Below are positions 52,605-61,308 of a DNA stretch of 64,000 nt, in pieces; position 1 is the first letter of the stretch, and every line of letters starts with the position of its first letter. The stretch lies in the NCBI RefSeq assembly GCF_040196175.1, contig NZ_JBEFNF010000001.1, positions 558,001 through 622,000 on the forward strand, given 5' to 3'. The translations under genes and the position numbers were made by a program. The notes below the pieces were generated by a model. It searched no databases and was not told where the DNA came from. It saw only the letters and a program-made list of their open reading frames with translations. Source of the stretch: Halospina sp040196175 (GTDB lineage: Bacteria > Pseudomonadota > Gammaproteobacteria > Pseudomonadales > Oleiphilaceae).

Positions 52605-53758
52605 ACAAGTGCCGCTTTCAGAAAAGGCCCTGGCGGTAGCGCACTGGCAATCGCCAGCGCATCGCGCAGGTTTGGCTGGTCGTTCATGAATCGGCCCATC
52701 TGGGGGGCTGTGGTCCTGGAAAACAGTGACAGAAACCACTGGGGCGCCTGGTCGGGGTGGCGTTGCAGTGCCCGCAGGAAAACCCGATCCATCCATTCGA
52801 GCCAGCGGCTGCGGACATTGGGCGGGGTAAGGTGCCACTGGTTCGAGGCGCTGGCCGCAAGGATTTGCTGCGCCAGCAGCATGCTACCCCGCTGACAGCT
52901 TGCAAAATGGTAGCCAGTGGCAGCGCGCATCCATCCTGCCCCCACGCCGGCCTTGATCACCCGCCCGGAGCGGCGTTCGTCGCTGATCGGGATCATGGGC
53001 AGCATCGAGGACTCGGATCGGATTACCCGGTAGTCCTTGATACCCTCGCTGGCGAGCCAGTGTTCAAGCTGTGCCCGGTAGCCCTGATTGTCTCTGTGGG
53101 ACTGAAACGCAGTCCACTCAACGAGCAGGTGGTGGGCGTCCTTGGGCAGGAGATAGACGAAGCAGGGGTGGTCATCACAGGCCTGGAAGTCCATGAGTCG
53201 AGCGGTGGTGGTCTCATAGCCGTGGTCGGGGCAGTGAATCTCTATGCCTGTAAACACCTGCCAAAACCCAGTCGTACTAGTCTCGGGCAGGTTCTCAGGG
53301 GGGCGAGTGTCTACCATGGCCCGGGCGTTCAACGTGCCAGCACTGGTATGCACCTGTACACCGCCATCCTGCTCTTCGATGCCCTCCACGGTTACGCCCT
53401 GCTGCAAGCTGAGCCCTGGGCACGCATCAATGCGTTCCAGCGCATACCCGTACAGGGCGTCAGCCGGCAATAGGGCGTAAGGGGTTTGCGGATTGGACTG
53501 CACCACGCGGCGTCCACCGGCGCTGACCTGCCATTGGGGCCAGCGGTGGGTAATCAGCTCACGGAAGGGGTGATCCTCGCGATCCCAGAAACACCAGGTG
53601 CGGTCATTGTGGTAGGTGGTTCTGGGCTCCAACAGGTGCACACGGGGCATGGCTTGTCCGTTGTGGTCCGCCAGTTGCGCCAGCCAGCAGGCAAGGCTGA
53701 GGCCTGTGAGGCCGGCGCCAATGATCACTACATCCGCATCTGGATCGTTAGTTGCCAT
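52601..53758 (-). CDS. crtY: Lycopene beta-cyclase
   Basis: A 385-residue FAD/NAD-dependent cyclase that converts lycopene to beta-carotene. ADVVIIGAGLTGLSLACWL is the dinucleotide fold, TWCFWDREDHP the CrtY-family block, and GVGAGWMRAATGYHFA the C-terminal motif. It overlaps crtB by 11 bases and blh by 4. No ketolase or hydroxylase gene accompanies the set, so beta-carotene should be the end product feeding Blh. Confidence 0.94.
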   Translation of the reverse strand: MATNDPDADVVIIGAGLTGLSLACWLAQLADHNGQAMPRVHLLEPRTTYHNDRTWCFWDREDHPFRELITHRWPQWQVSAGGRRVVQSNPQTPYALLPADALYGYALERIDACPGLSLQQGVTVEGIEEQDGGVQVHTSAGTLNARAMVDTRPPENLPETSTTGFWQVFTGIEIHCPDHGYETTTARLMDFQACDDHPCFVYLLPKDAHHLLVEWTAFQSHRDNQGYRAQLEHWLASEGIKDYRVIRSESSMLPMIPISDERRSGRVIKAGVGAGWMRAATGYHFASCQRGSMLLAQQILAASASNQWHLTPPNVRSRWLEWMDRVFLRALQRHPDQAPQWFLSLFSRTTAPQMGRFMNDQPNLRDALAIASALPPGPFLKAALV

Positions 53759-54749
53759 AACCGCTCTCTGCCTGCCGGTCGCCTGGCGTTTCGGTGTAGT
53801 GATGTCGCTGATTGGCTTGGAGACAGGTGCTCAGGTGACGGTGTAATTGGCCATCGTGCTCGCATGCGGTATTGCTGGCAGGCGTCAATGCCAGCCGTAC
53901 CGCCGCTGTCAGCGACACCTGGATCTTGCGCAGTGGGCCGACCACGCTGCGCTGCTGCCAATAGGCATCCTCGCCCCGGCGCAGAATCCGGCGCCCGATC
54001 TCGCGGTAAAGCCGCGCGGCCACGGCGATGGCGAGCCGGGGTCTGGGCGGCAGGTAGCGAAGGCCCTGCCAGCCGCTGGCGTAGTAGACCTCGGCATGGG
54101 CGAGCAGCTCGCGCACACCACCCCAGGCCTGCCGGCGGGACGACGCATGGCCCGCAACCAGGGCGTCCGGGTCGACGGCGCCGGCGGCGCCCTGCGCTGG
54201 CAGATAAACCCGGCCAAGTTCAGCATCTTCCAGAACATCCCGTGCAATGTTGGTCATCTGCATGGCCATCCCTAAGTCAATGGCATGGGGCAGCGCACGT
54301 GTCCGTGGTTCCGCGCCCAGAAGGCAGCTCATCATGACGCCGACGGTGCCGGCCACGCCATAGCAATACTGCAGCATCTCTGGATGATCAGAGACGTATA
54401 CTGGCTTCAGGTCCTGCCGCACCGTGGCGATCAGGTCCCGCAGCGCCTGCAGGGCAACAGGGTCGTCTGCGAGCAGCTTATGGGCCTGTTCGTACACCGG
54501 CCGTAATGCATCGGCGGGAGGCTGGCTCTGTGCCAAGGCTTGGTTCAGGGCCTGAAGCTGCTGCTCAGCGCAAGCGCGTTGCAAGGGGGTAACGGCCTCA
54601 TCGGCCAGGTCATCAATCCCGCGACAGAGGCTGTAGAGGCTTGCGGCGTTGGCCAATTGGTCACCGCTGAGCAACTGGCCCGCCCAATGGAAGCTTCGGC
54701 CATTGCGCCTCAGTACCTCGGCATTGGTGCCTGAGTGGTTTGAATGCAT
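53748..54749 (-). CDS. crtB: Phytoene synthase
   Basis: A 333-residue squalene/phytoene synthase. The two Asp-rich sites are RGIDDLADEAV and QMTNIARDVLEDAELGRVYLP. It condenses two geranylgeranyl diphosphates to phytoene. It overlaps crtI by one base and crtY by 11. Confidence 0.95.
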   Translation of the reverse strand: MHSNHSGTNAEVLRRNGRSFHWAGQLLSGDQLANAASLYSLCRGIDDLADEAVTPLQRACAEQQLQALNQALAQSQPPADALRPVYEQAHKLLADDPVALQALRDLIATVRQDLKPVYVSDHPEMLQYCYGVAGTVGVMMSCLLGAEPRTRALPHAIDLGMAMQMTNIARDVLEDAELGRVYLPAQGAAGAVDPDALVAGHASSRRQAWGGVRELLAHAEVYYASGWQGLRYLPPRPRLAIAVAARLYREIGRRILRRGEDAYWQQRSVVGPLRKIQVSLTAAVRLALTPASNTACEHDGQLHRHLSTCLQANQRHHYTETPGDRQAESGYGN

Positions 54750-56305
54750 TATCCAGACTCACTGGGCGCCGTTGACTCGATCCCGCCCCCGCCGTGTTCC
54801 TTTTGTGCCTGCCAGCGGCTTACCAGCCGTTCAACCACCCCGGCTGAAGAGACCACGCCCGGTACGCCGGCGCCCGGATGCACGCCAGCCCCTACAAAGA
54901 AAAGGTTGGGATGACGCGGCGACTGGTTATGGAATCTCAGCCCGGCGGATTGCGTGAGTGTCGGGGCTATGGAGAATCCGCTCCCGTGGGGGCTGTTGAG
55001 CGCCTCATGAAAGTAAACCGGTGAAACACTGCGCTTCGCCCGTATCTGCTCATGGAGGCCCGGCATGAGTCGCCGGGCCAGGATATCGACAATGCGCTGC
55101 TCAAGCTCGGGCGCGAGCTGTGACCAATCCTGATTGCCCTGCAGGTTCGGGACAGGTGCCAGCACGTAAAACGCGTCGCCGTTGGCGGGCGCCATGGAGG
55201 GATCGGTAGCCCCGGGGCGATGCAGATAAAGGCTCAGGTCTTCCGGCACCTCATGCTTATCAAAGAGCTGGTCAAGAATCTCGCGGAAGGTGTCGCCAAA
55301 TACAATGGTGTGATGTTCAAGCTGGGAATAGACGCGTTCGGTCGTGAAATAGAGCACGAACAGCCCCATCGAGTGCTTGAGGCGCGCCCGGTGGCTGTCC
55401 GCAATGCGTTGCCTGGCCGTGCGGGCGATCCAATGATTGTAGACATACAGCGGGTCGGCATTGCTCACCAGCAGATCGGCTTCAAACCGCTGCTGGTCGG
55501 CGGTGAGCGCGGCGCGCACCTCTAAGCCGTCCATCTCAAGGCATTCGACGGATTGGCCGGTATGCAGGCGCCCGCCGTGGCGCTGGAACAGGCTGGCCAG
55601 TGCATCAACCAGGGCACCGGTGCCGCCCTGAGCGTACCAGACCCCACCTTTGCGCTCCAGTGCATGGATCAGCGCGTAGAGCGATGAGGTTCGGAAGGGG
55701 TTGCCGCCGACCAGCAGTGACGGCACCGAAAACGCCTTACGCAGGCGCTCGTCCCGAAAGAAGCGGGCGACGAACTGGTAGATGCTTCTGTCCGCTCTCA
55801 ACCGCACAAGATCCGGAAGCACGTCCAGCATATCGCTGACACGGGTGAACGGGCGGGTGGCCAGCTCTACAAAGCCGCGCTGGTACATGGTGTCAGCTGC
55901 TTCCAGGAAGGCGTGATATTGGGGCCCCTCGCCCGGGGACAGGCGCTCTATTTCTGCAACCAGGGCTTCGGTGGTATCCCAGTAATCGAAATGACTGCCG
56001 TCCGCAAATTCCATTCGGTAAAAGGGCGCAACGGGCAGCAAAGTGACGTGATCTTCGAGGTTTTCGCTGAAACGCTGGAACAGCTCCGAAAAAATAAAAG
56101 GCGCCGTTAGGACCGTTGGACCAGCATCAAAACGGTGTCCGTCCAGTTCCAGTGTTCTGGCTCGCCCCCCCAGGTCGCCGTGTTTTTCAAGCAGATCAAC
56201 AGCATAACCGCGCGCGAGAAGGCGTAGTGCTATAGCCAGCCCGCCAAAGCCAGCACCAACAACGACAGCTGTGGTCTGTCTGTTACTGCTATAAGGAGGG
56301 GGCAT
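54749..56305 (-). CDS. crtI: Phytoene desaturase
   Basis: About 518 residues. AVVVGAGFGGLAIALRLLAR and EKHGDLGGRARTLELDG form the FAD site, and FFVGAGVHPGAGVPGVVSSA is the C-terminal carotenoid-desaturase signature. It converts phytoene to lycopene in four steps. I place the start at ATG 56305, overlapping the crtE 3' end by 17 bases; an ATG at 56365 would add 20 residues lacking similarity. Confidence 0.94.
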   Translation of the reverse strand: MPPPYSSNRQTTAVVVGAGFGGLAIALRLLARGYAVDLLEKHGDLGGRARTLELDGHRFDAGPTVLTAPFIFSELFQRFSENLEDHVTLLPVAPFYRMEFADGSHFDYWDTTEALVAEIERLSPGEGPQYHAFLEAADTMYQRGFVELATRPFTRVSDMLDVLPDLVRLRADRSIYQFVARFFRDERLRKAFSVPSLLVGGNPFRTSSLYALIHALERKGGVWYAQGGTGALVDALASLFQRHGGRLHTGQSVECLEMDGLEVRAALTADQQRFEADLLVSNADPLYVYNHWIARTARQRIADSHRARLKHSMGLFVLYFTTERVYSQLEHHTIVFGDTFREILDQLFDKHEVPEDLSLYLHRPGATDPSMAPANGDAFYVLAPVPNLQGNQDWSQLAPELEQRIVDILARRLMPGLHEQIRAKRSVSPVYFHEALNSPHGSGFSIAPTLTQSAGLRFHNQSPRHPNLFFVGAGVHPGAGVPGVVSSAGVVERLVSRWQAQKEHGGGGIESTAPSESG

Positions 56306-57296
56306 TAGGCGTAGGCTCTTCGGTTTGTGGGGTATTCTGGCGATGCGCCAATGCTCTTTGCTCAAGCTGCATCAGCAAAGGTTGCAGCCTGGGGGCCAGA
56401 GCTGTTGGCACTGTAGTTTCCAGCTCGTTAAGCACTCTTTGGGCGCGTTTCAGCGACGCCAGTGCGTGCTCCGTCGCTCTTTTTATACGCGGCTCAGCTT
56501 CTTCTTGCCCGATGGGCCGGTGATGATGCCAAGCATGAAACGGATGCAGGCCTTCAGTACCGTTAACCACGTCATCAAGATCGTCAATAATCTGATAGGC
56601 AAGCCCAATCGCATTGGCCAGTCGCTCTATTTGGATTCGTGCCATCGAGCCTGCTCTGGCAGCTACAGCGCCGGTCATGAGCGGCAATTCAATGAGCGGA
56701 ACTGTCTTTGCCATAGTGGTAGTCAGATAGCTGCGTAAGCGCGGTTTTACCTGCTTTTGGGATGCTGCGACTTCCTGACTTTGCCCAACAATAGTACGGC
56801 TGGTCATGGCTGTTAACTGTTTTGTAAGCTCGGTCGATTCCTGTGGATCGGCCAGACTGGCAGCAACTCCAAACGCCGTGCATAACAGAAGGTCGCCGGT
56901 ACACAGAGCCACCTCGTTTCCGAACTGTTTCCATACAGCGGGTTTGCCGCGTCGGTGCTCGTCGCCATCCGAGAGGTCGTCATGCACCAGTGAGGCGTTA
57001 TGAATCAGCTCGCAGGCGGCTGCTGCCGCTATGCGGTATTGTTGTGAACATTGGAACGCCAGCCCGCTGGCAAGCGCCAGACGTGCTCTCAGAAGACTGC
57101 CACCTGTGTCGGTCTGATAGCTGGCAGCGTCCCTGGCTGGGCCATGCGCCAGACCCATTATGCGCTCTTCCATCAGCGCCTTTACCTGTCTCAGCTCCTG
57201 AGTGTCGGCCTCGCTTTCGGCATCAGTAACGTTGGTTCTGGTTCGAATGTTGGTTCGGACGACATCCACATCGGTTGTTGCACAGGAGATAGTCAT
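56289..57296 (-). CDS. crtE: Geranylgeranyl diphosphate synthase
   Basis: A 335-residue polyprenyl synthase with the first Asp-rich motif DDLSD (106-110) followed by RRGKPA, and the second motif YQIIDDLDD. It makes the C20 precursor for carotenoids. The N-terminal 35 residues are non-conserved. GGGAG precedes ATG 57296. It follows the rhodopsin gene by 132 bases, with a strong hairpin between. Confidence 0.92.
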   Translation of the reverse strand: MTISCATTDVDVVRTNIRTRTNVTDAESEADTQELRQVKALMEERIMGLAHGPARDAASYQTDTGGSLLRARLALASGLAFQCSQQYRIAAAAACELIHNASLVHDDLSDGDEHRRGKPAVWKQFGNEVALCTGDLLLCTAFGVAASLADPQESTELTKQLTAMTSRTIVGQSQEVAASQKQVKPRLRSYLTTTMAKTVPLIELPLMTGAVAARAGSMARIQIERLANAIGLAYQIIDDLDDVVNGTEGLHPFHAWHHHRPIGQEEAEPRIKRATEHALASLKRAQRVLNELETTVPTALAPRLQPLLMQLEQRALAHRQNTPQTEEPTPNAPSL

Positions 57297-57373
57297 TGTC
57301 GTACTCCCTCGGTACCGATTTGCTGCGGCTCTGCGTCACGCTTGGCGGAAGTCGTCGCCAGCGTGAACCGAGC

Positions 57374-57398
57374 AGCGCCGGGTCTGGGACCCGGCGCT
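57374..57398 (-). terminator. Hairpin between rhodopsin and crtE genes
   Basis: A perfect 11-base GC-rich stem AGCGCCGGGTC / GACCCGGCGCT with a 3-base loop, 31 bases after the rhodopsin stop. No U-tract follows on the minus strand. It could act as a partial terminator or an mRNA-stabilising stem that gives more rhodopsin than carotenoid enzyme message. Confidence 0.55.
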
Positions 57399-57428
57399 TT
57401 ACGACGGTATTCAGCCGCTAAGTAACCC

Positions 57429-58214
57429 TCAGGCCTTTTTGCTGGCTGAGGAGCCCGAACCACTCTCTTCGTTTTCTGACTTACGCAGTGCAATGGTGAA
57501 TATGAACAGACCAAAGACGGCTTTCGCGACGATATCGGCAATCGTATAGCCAGTTTCCACCGCGACGATGGCTGAGCCACCGGTAAAGCCTACGAGTGGG
57601 AACAGGTACACGATGGGATAGAACGCCCAGGATGCGATCACCAGATAGGAGGCGATATGGATGAGCTTCTTCACGTTCTCCGGCTGCTTTTCGATTGATT
57701 CGCGCAGACCGATCACGAGCTGATACACGATGTAGAGGAATGGAATCATCGACAGAATCCAGAAGATCATGCGTGTACCGATGGTTTCTGCGACCTCACC
57801 GGGATACCCCAGTACGATCATCAGAGCGGCAGCACCACCCAGTTTCAGCGATTTGTTAATGGTTTCCTGCTGGGTGAACTTCATGACCAGAATCAACTCA
57901 ATCAGCAGTAGTGGCACTGTCAGTAGCCAGTCCACATAGCGGTAGGCGCGGTTGAATGGTTCACCACTTGTAACCACTTCACCTGCCTGGACGCTCGCTG
58001 CGTGGTCCCACGAAAGCATGATCTGAAGGTAATGGTAGGCCGCAATAGCGGTTACCAATCCGGTAATGGTCACAGCCATCCGGTAGGCGGGTGCTACTGA
58101 GGAACGCATCAGCCATAGGAAGATCGTGGTCGCAGCCATTACCGCAAATCCGAAGGAGAACGCATTCGCGATGAACGAATACTGATCCATGGACAACGTT
58201 TCAAGGTTTAGCAT
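57429..58214 (-). CDS. Proteorhodopsin-type light-driven proton pump
   Basis: A 261-residue seven-helix rhodopsin. Helix C reads RYVDWLLTVPLLLIE, giving Asp95 (proton acceptor), Thr99 and Glu106 (donor), the DTE set of outward proton pumps. His61 pairs with Asp95 in this family. Leu103 at the spectral-tuning site predicts green absorption. Lys231 in DIVAKAVFGL carries retinal. No glycine occurs between Gly146 and Gly169 in helix E, where xanthorhodopsin has the Gly that admits a carotenoid antenna. GGAG lies seven bases before ATG 58214. Confidence 0.95.
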   Translation of the reverse strand: MLNLETLSMDQYSFIANAFSFGFAVMAATTIFLWLMRSSVAPAYRMAVTITGLVTAIAAYHYLQIMLSWDHAASVQAGEVVTSGEPFNRAYRYVDWLLTVPLLLIELILVMKFTQQETINKSLKLGGAAALMIVLGYPGEVAETIGTRMIFWILSMIPFLYIVYQLVIGLRESIEKQPENVKKLIHIASYLVIASWAFYPIVYLFPLVGFTGGSAIVAVETGYTIADIVAKAVFGLFIFTIALRKSENEESGSGSSASKKA

Positions 58215-58432
58215 TTTATAGCTCCCTCTGACGGTTTCGCTGACTTTTGAATCCGACGCCACTGCGCGCCGCGATCCTTACCCAGCTATTACCCCTGTTA
58301 CAGGGCACGCAGTTTCACTGCAGAGCGTTCCTCTGCAAGCTCAACCACAAGAGATTACGAGCCATTTATCGGCACGGATCAAGGTCGTTACGAATTGGTA
58401 GCGATACGTTCAGCAAGCTCAGTCCGCAGGCC

Positions 58433-58999
58433 TTACAACGCTTGCAGGCGGTTCCAGAACGTTTGCCGAAGGCGTGGCCATTCGAGCTTGAGCCAGGGGG
58501 TATAGCGTTCTGGGTTCTGCGCCAGCTCATGGTCCAGCGCTTCAGGGGCGATATAACAACAGTCCACGATTTCACTTTCATTGAACGCGATCGGCGCATC
58601 GGAGCGGACGATGTATACCGAGCACAGCTCGTGCTCGGCGCCGATATCGCCAAAGGCCGCGTGATAGGTGAACCGGTAGACCAGTTCCGGCTGTGCCTTA
58701 ATGGAAAGTTCTTCGGATAAGCGCCGTTGCGCGGACTCAAGGTCGCGCTCACCACGGCGTGGATGGCTGCAGCAGCTGTTCGACCAGTAAAGCGGCCATA
58801 AGGGTTTCTGGTCACTGCGCTGTTGCAAAAGAAGCTCATTCTGTCGGTTAAATACAAAAATGGAAAACGCTCGATGCAGTTGCCCCTGTCCCTGGTGGCA
58901 CGCCAACTTCGACTGGTAACCCAGAACCGTGTCATCTTCATTAACCACGATCAGCGGTTCATCGTCGAATGAGACAATGGTTTGCTGGCCTTCGCGCAT
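58433..58999 (-). CDS. idi: Isopentenyl-diphosphate delta-isomerase, type I
   Basis: A 188-residue Nudix-fold isomerase that balances IPP and DMAPP for CrtE. The catalytic Cys lies in WSNSCCSHPRRGE and the metal/acid site in GAEHELCSVY. It sits first in the rhodopsin-carotenoid block, with 218 bases before the rhodopsin gene, enough for a separate rhodopsin promoter. Confidence 0.94.
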   Translation of the reverse strand: MREGQQTIVSFDDEPLIVVNEDDTVLGYQSKLACHQGQGQLHRAFSIFVFNRQNELLLQQRSDQKPLWPLYWSNSCCSHPRRGERDLESAQRRLSEELSIKAQPELVYRFTYHAAFGDIGAEHELCSVYIVRSDAPIAFNESEIVDCCYIAPEALDHELAQNPERYTPWLKLEWPRLRQTFWNRLQAL

Positions 59000-59195
59000 G
59001 CCACACGACTCCCACGCTCGTGTTCGGTTCCTATTTGCTCAGTTGTTGATACGCTCGTGGCCCGCGAATAGGTTTCCCGGAAGCACGCGAAAAACGGAGA
59101 GGCGCTAAGGTGGGGTGGTTAAAGTACTGAGCCAGTGCCCGTCCATGGGCACTAAAAGGAATGGACGCTGACGCTCCGGCAGCATCCTGACGGCA

Positions 59196-59645
59196 TTACG
59201 GCTTGGCTACGTTGTCAAAATAACCAGTGAGACGGCCCTGATTGGCTGCTGCTGCGTTGCTCAGCTTTTCAACTGCGGCCTTGGCAGCGTCATAGTTTGT
59301 GGATTTGCCAACGCTGATGACGCCCGCCATGTTGAGCGTTGCGTGAGGAACGCATTTGTACACATACACGCCTTCCTCAGAGAGCGTGACAGTGATTTCT
59401 TCGTTGATACTGCCTGACCAGTCCTCCGCGCCTTCGGGTACCGCTTCCGATACTGAATTATGAGCAGGATCGGTTGCTACAAATTTAACAGTGTCGCCCG
59501 GTGAGGCCTCCAGATAACCGGGTTCGAAAACCATCGATCCATCGTTACCTGAGTTTTTCATTTTTACAGTGTGTTGTTCAGCCAGAGCCTGGGCGGAGCC
59601 CATTACCAGCAGAAACGTGAGAGTGTGAATCAGAGTACGCTTCAT
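59196..59645 (-). CDS. Pseudoazurin (type 1 copper protein), copy 1
   Basis: A 149-residue precursor with signal peptide TFLLVMGSAQALA. Copper ligands follow the pseudoazurin pattern: His in DPAHNSVSE, then Cys, His (+3) and Met (+8) in YKCVPHATLNM. Pseudoazurins are periplasmic electron carriers. ATG 59645 has GAGG upstream. The partner oxidase or reductase is not in the window. Confidence 0.93.
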   Translation of the reverse strand: MKRTLIHTLTFLLVMGSAQALAEQHTVKMKNSGNDGSMVFEPGYLEASPGDTVKFVATDPAHNSVSEAVPEGAEDWSGSINEEITVTLSEEGVYVYKCVPHATLNMAGVISVGKSTNYDAAKAAVEKLSNAAAANQGRLTGYFDNVAKP

Positions 59646-59787
59646 GGTGCTGCCTCTACTTGCGTTCATGGATGCTCAACCCGGTCTGGGTCGGCGACCT
59701 TAAAGATCGGGTTCAGTGCAGTATGGATACGTCCAGCCCAAAGTGGGGGTTTTCCGTTCTGTGTATTGGCGCCATAGGCATTGTCGA

Positions 59788-60243
59788 TCAGGGAATGGGG
59801 ACCTGTCTGAAGTAACCTCGAAGCCGGTCCTCATTGGTCGCGGATACATCTGTGAGCTTCTCAACTGACGCCTGGGCTTCACCGTAGTTGGTCGGTTCAC
59901 CAACCTGGATGATACCGGTCATGTTCATCTTTAAGTGAGGAGCGCACTTATAAACATAGACTCCTTCCTTTGAGAGGGTCACCGTAATTTCTTCATCGAT
60001 GGCACCAGACCAGCTCTCAGCATCTTCCGGAACCGTGTCCGAAACCGAATTGTGCGTTGGGTCGGTTGCAAGGAACTGTATGGTGTCACCTGGCTGAACC
60101 TTAAGATAACCAGGTTCAAAAACCATGTTGCCGTCTTCCCCCCTGTTTTTCATCTCGATGGTGTGCTGTTCAGCCAATGAGAAAGTGCTGCTGAGTACCA
60201 GAAGGACGACGGTCAGTGAGAGGAGTGGTTTACGGGTAATCAT
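59788..60243 (-). CDS. Pseudoazurin (type 1 copper protein), copy 2
   Basis: A 151-residue precursor, signal peptide VVLLVLSSTFSLA, with copper ligands His in DPTHNSVSD and Cys/His/Met in YKCAPHLKMNM at the same spacing as copy 1. The two genes are tandem duplicates 142 bases apart. Length after ATG 60243 fits the family; a longer open frame upstream runs into the LysR gene. Confidence 0.93.
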   Translation of the reverse strand: MITRKPLLSLTVVLLVLSSTFSLAEQHTIEMKNRGEDGNMVFEPGYLKVQPGDTIQFLATDPTHNSVSDTVPEDAESWSGAIDEEITVTLSKEGVYVYKCAPHLKMNMTGIIQVGEPTNYGEAQASVEKLTDVSATNEDRLRGYFRQVPIP

Positions 60244-60311
60244 GCTGTCTCTGCACGAGTGAATTGAGCCAACAGTATAGATTGAGCGGCTATAGGCCGT
60301 AAAACGTCGCT

Positions 60312-61193
60312 TTAGCCCGCAGGGGTCTCGAATCCCTGAATCAGAAAGTCGACGAATTGACGTACCTTGGGCGAGATATGGCGGTGGCGCGGGTAGACGA
60401 CCCAGACGGCCGTATGAGTGCACACGTAATCATCCAGTACTGATACCAGATTGCCTGTTGCCAGGTGTTCATGCACGTAATAGTCCGGCAGTTGGGCAAG
60501 ACCAACGCCTTTGCGCACAGCATCCAGAAGCGCTTCTCCGGAATTGCCCCGCCAGTTGCCATGCACCCTCAGTGCACGGTGCTGTTGCTCTACATCAAAG
60601 CTCCAGTGGTCAGTGGACCCCACAAGGCAGTTGTGATCGGCAAGATCATCAAGCGTGCGGGGTGGCGGGTGCTGTGCAAAATACGCCGGCGATCCAACAA
60701 CGTATTCACATCGTGAGCACAATCGCCGCCCGATCAGCGAGGAGCTGGGCATGGAGCCGGCGCGGACACCAACGTCGAAGCCCTCGTTGACGATATCCAC
60801 CCACCGGTTGGTGTATTCCTGATAAACGGTCAGCTGAGGATGGCGGAGCAGAAAGTCGTTCACCAGTGGCGCGATGTAGCGTTCCCCGAAGGTGGCGGCA
60901 CAAGTGAGGCGGAGCACGCCACTGGGGCGTTGCTGGTAGTCGCCAATGGCATTCAGCGCCTCCTGAAAGCCGTCGAAAAGGTGAGCACAGTGATTGAAGT
61001 AGACATCGCCCGCATCCGTCAGGTGCAGCTGCCGTGTGGTGCGGTAAAGCAGTTGGGTATTGAGTTGGGTTTCGAGCCGAGTGACTAGCCGGCTGACATG
61101 TGAGCTTGAAACGCCTAGATGGCGAGCGGCATTCGCGAAGGATTCCTGCCGTACCACCTGAACAAACGCTTCAATCCGATCCCAGTGTTGCAT
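60312..61193 (-). CDS. LysR-family regulator, divergent from frmA
   Basis: A 293-residue regulator: N-terminal winged helix (MQHWDRIEAFVQVVRQESFA, then AARHLGVSSSHVSRLVTRLE) and a periplasmic-binding-like effector domain. It is divergent from frmA-fghA with 115 bases between, so it probably controls formaldehyde oxidation, as LysR proteins next to adhC do in other proteobacteria. ATG 61193 is chosen because the family begins here; the open extension to 61253 lies in the promoter region. Confidence 0.88.
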   Translation of the reverse strand: MQHWDRIEAFVQVVRQESFANAARHLGVSSSHVSRLVTRLETQLNTQLLYRTTRQLHLTDAGDVYFNHCAHLFDGFQEALNAIGDYQQRPSGVLRLTCAATFGERYIAPLVNDFLLRHPQLTVYQEYTNRWVDIVNEGFDVGVRAGSMPSSSLIGRRLCSRCEYVVGSPAYFAQHPPPRTLDDLADHNCLVGSTDHWSFDVEQQHRALRVHGNWRGNSGEALLDAVRKGVGLAQLPDYYVHEHLATGNLVSVLDDYVCTHTAVWVVYPRHRHISPKVRQFVDFLIQGFETPAG

Positions 61194-61308
61194 CGTTGCT
61201 CTCCAGCAATAATCCGTTGTCGCATAGTGCATTAAAGCGGTGGTCTTTGACACCTATACTGTTTAGCGTCAATAAACAGATGCCTGACCGCATTGCTGGA
61301 GGAAACCG

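Noticed and set aside
57429..58214. Xanthorhodopsin with a carotenoid antenna
   Set aside because: Helix E has no glycine from residue 147 to 168, where antenna-binding rhodopsins need one, and no ketolase gene is present.
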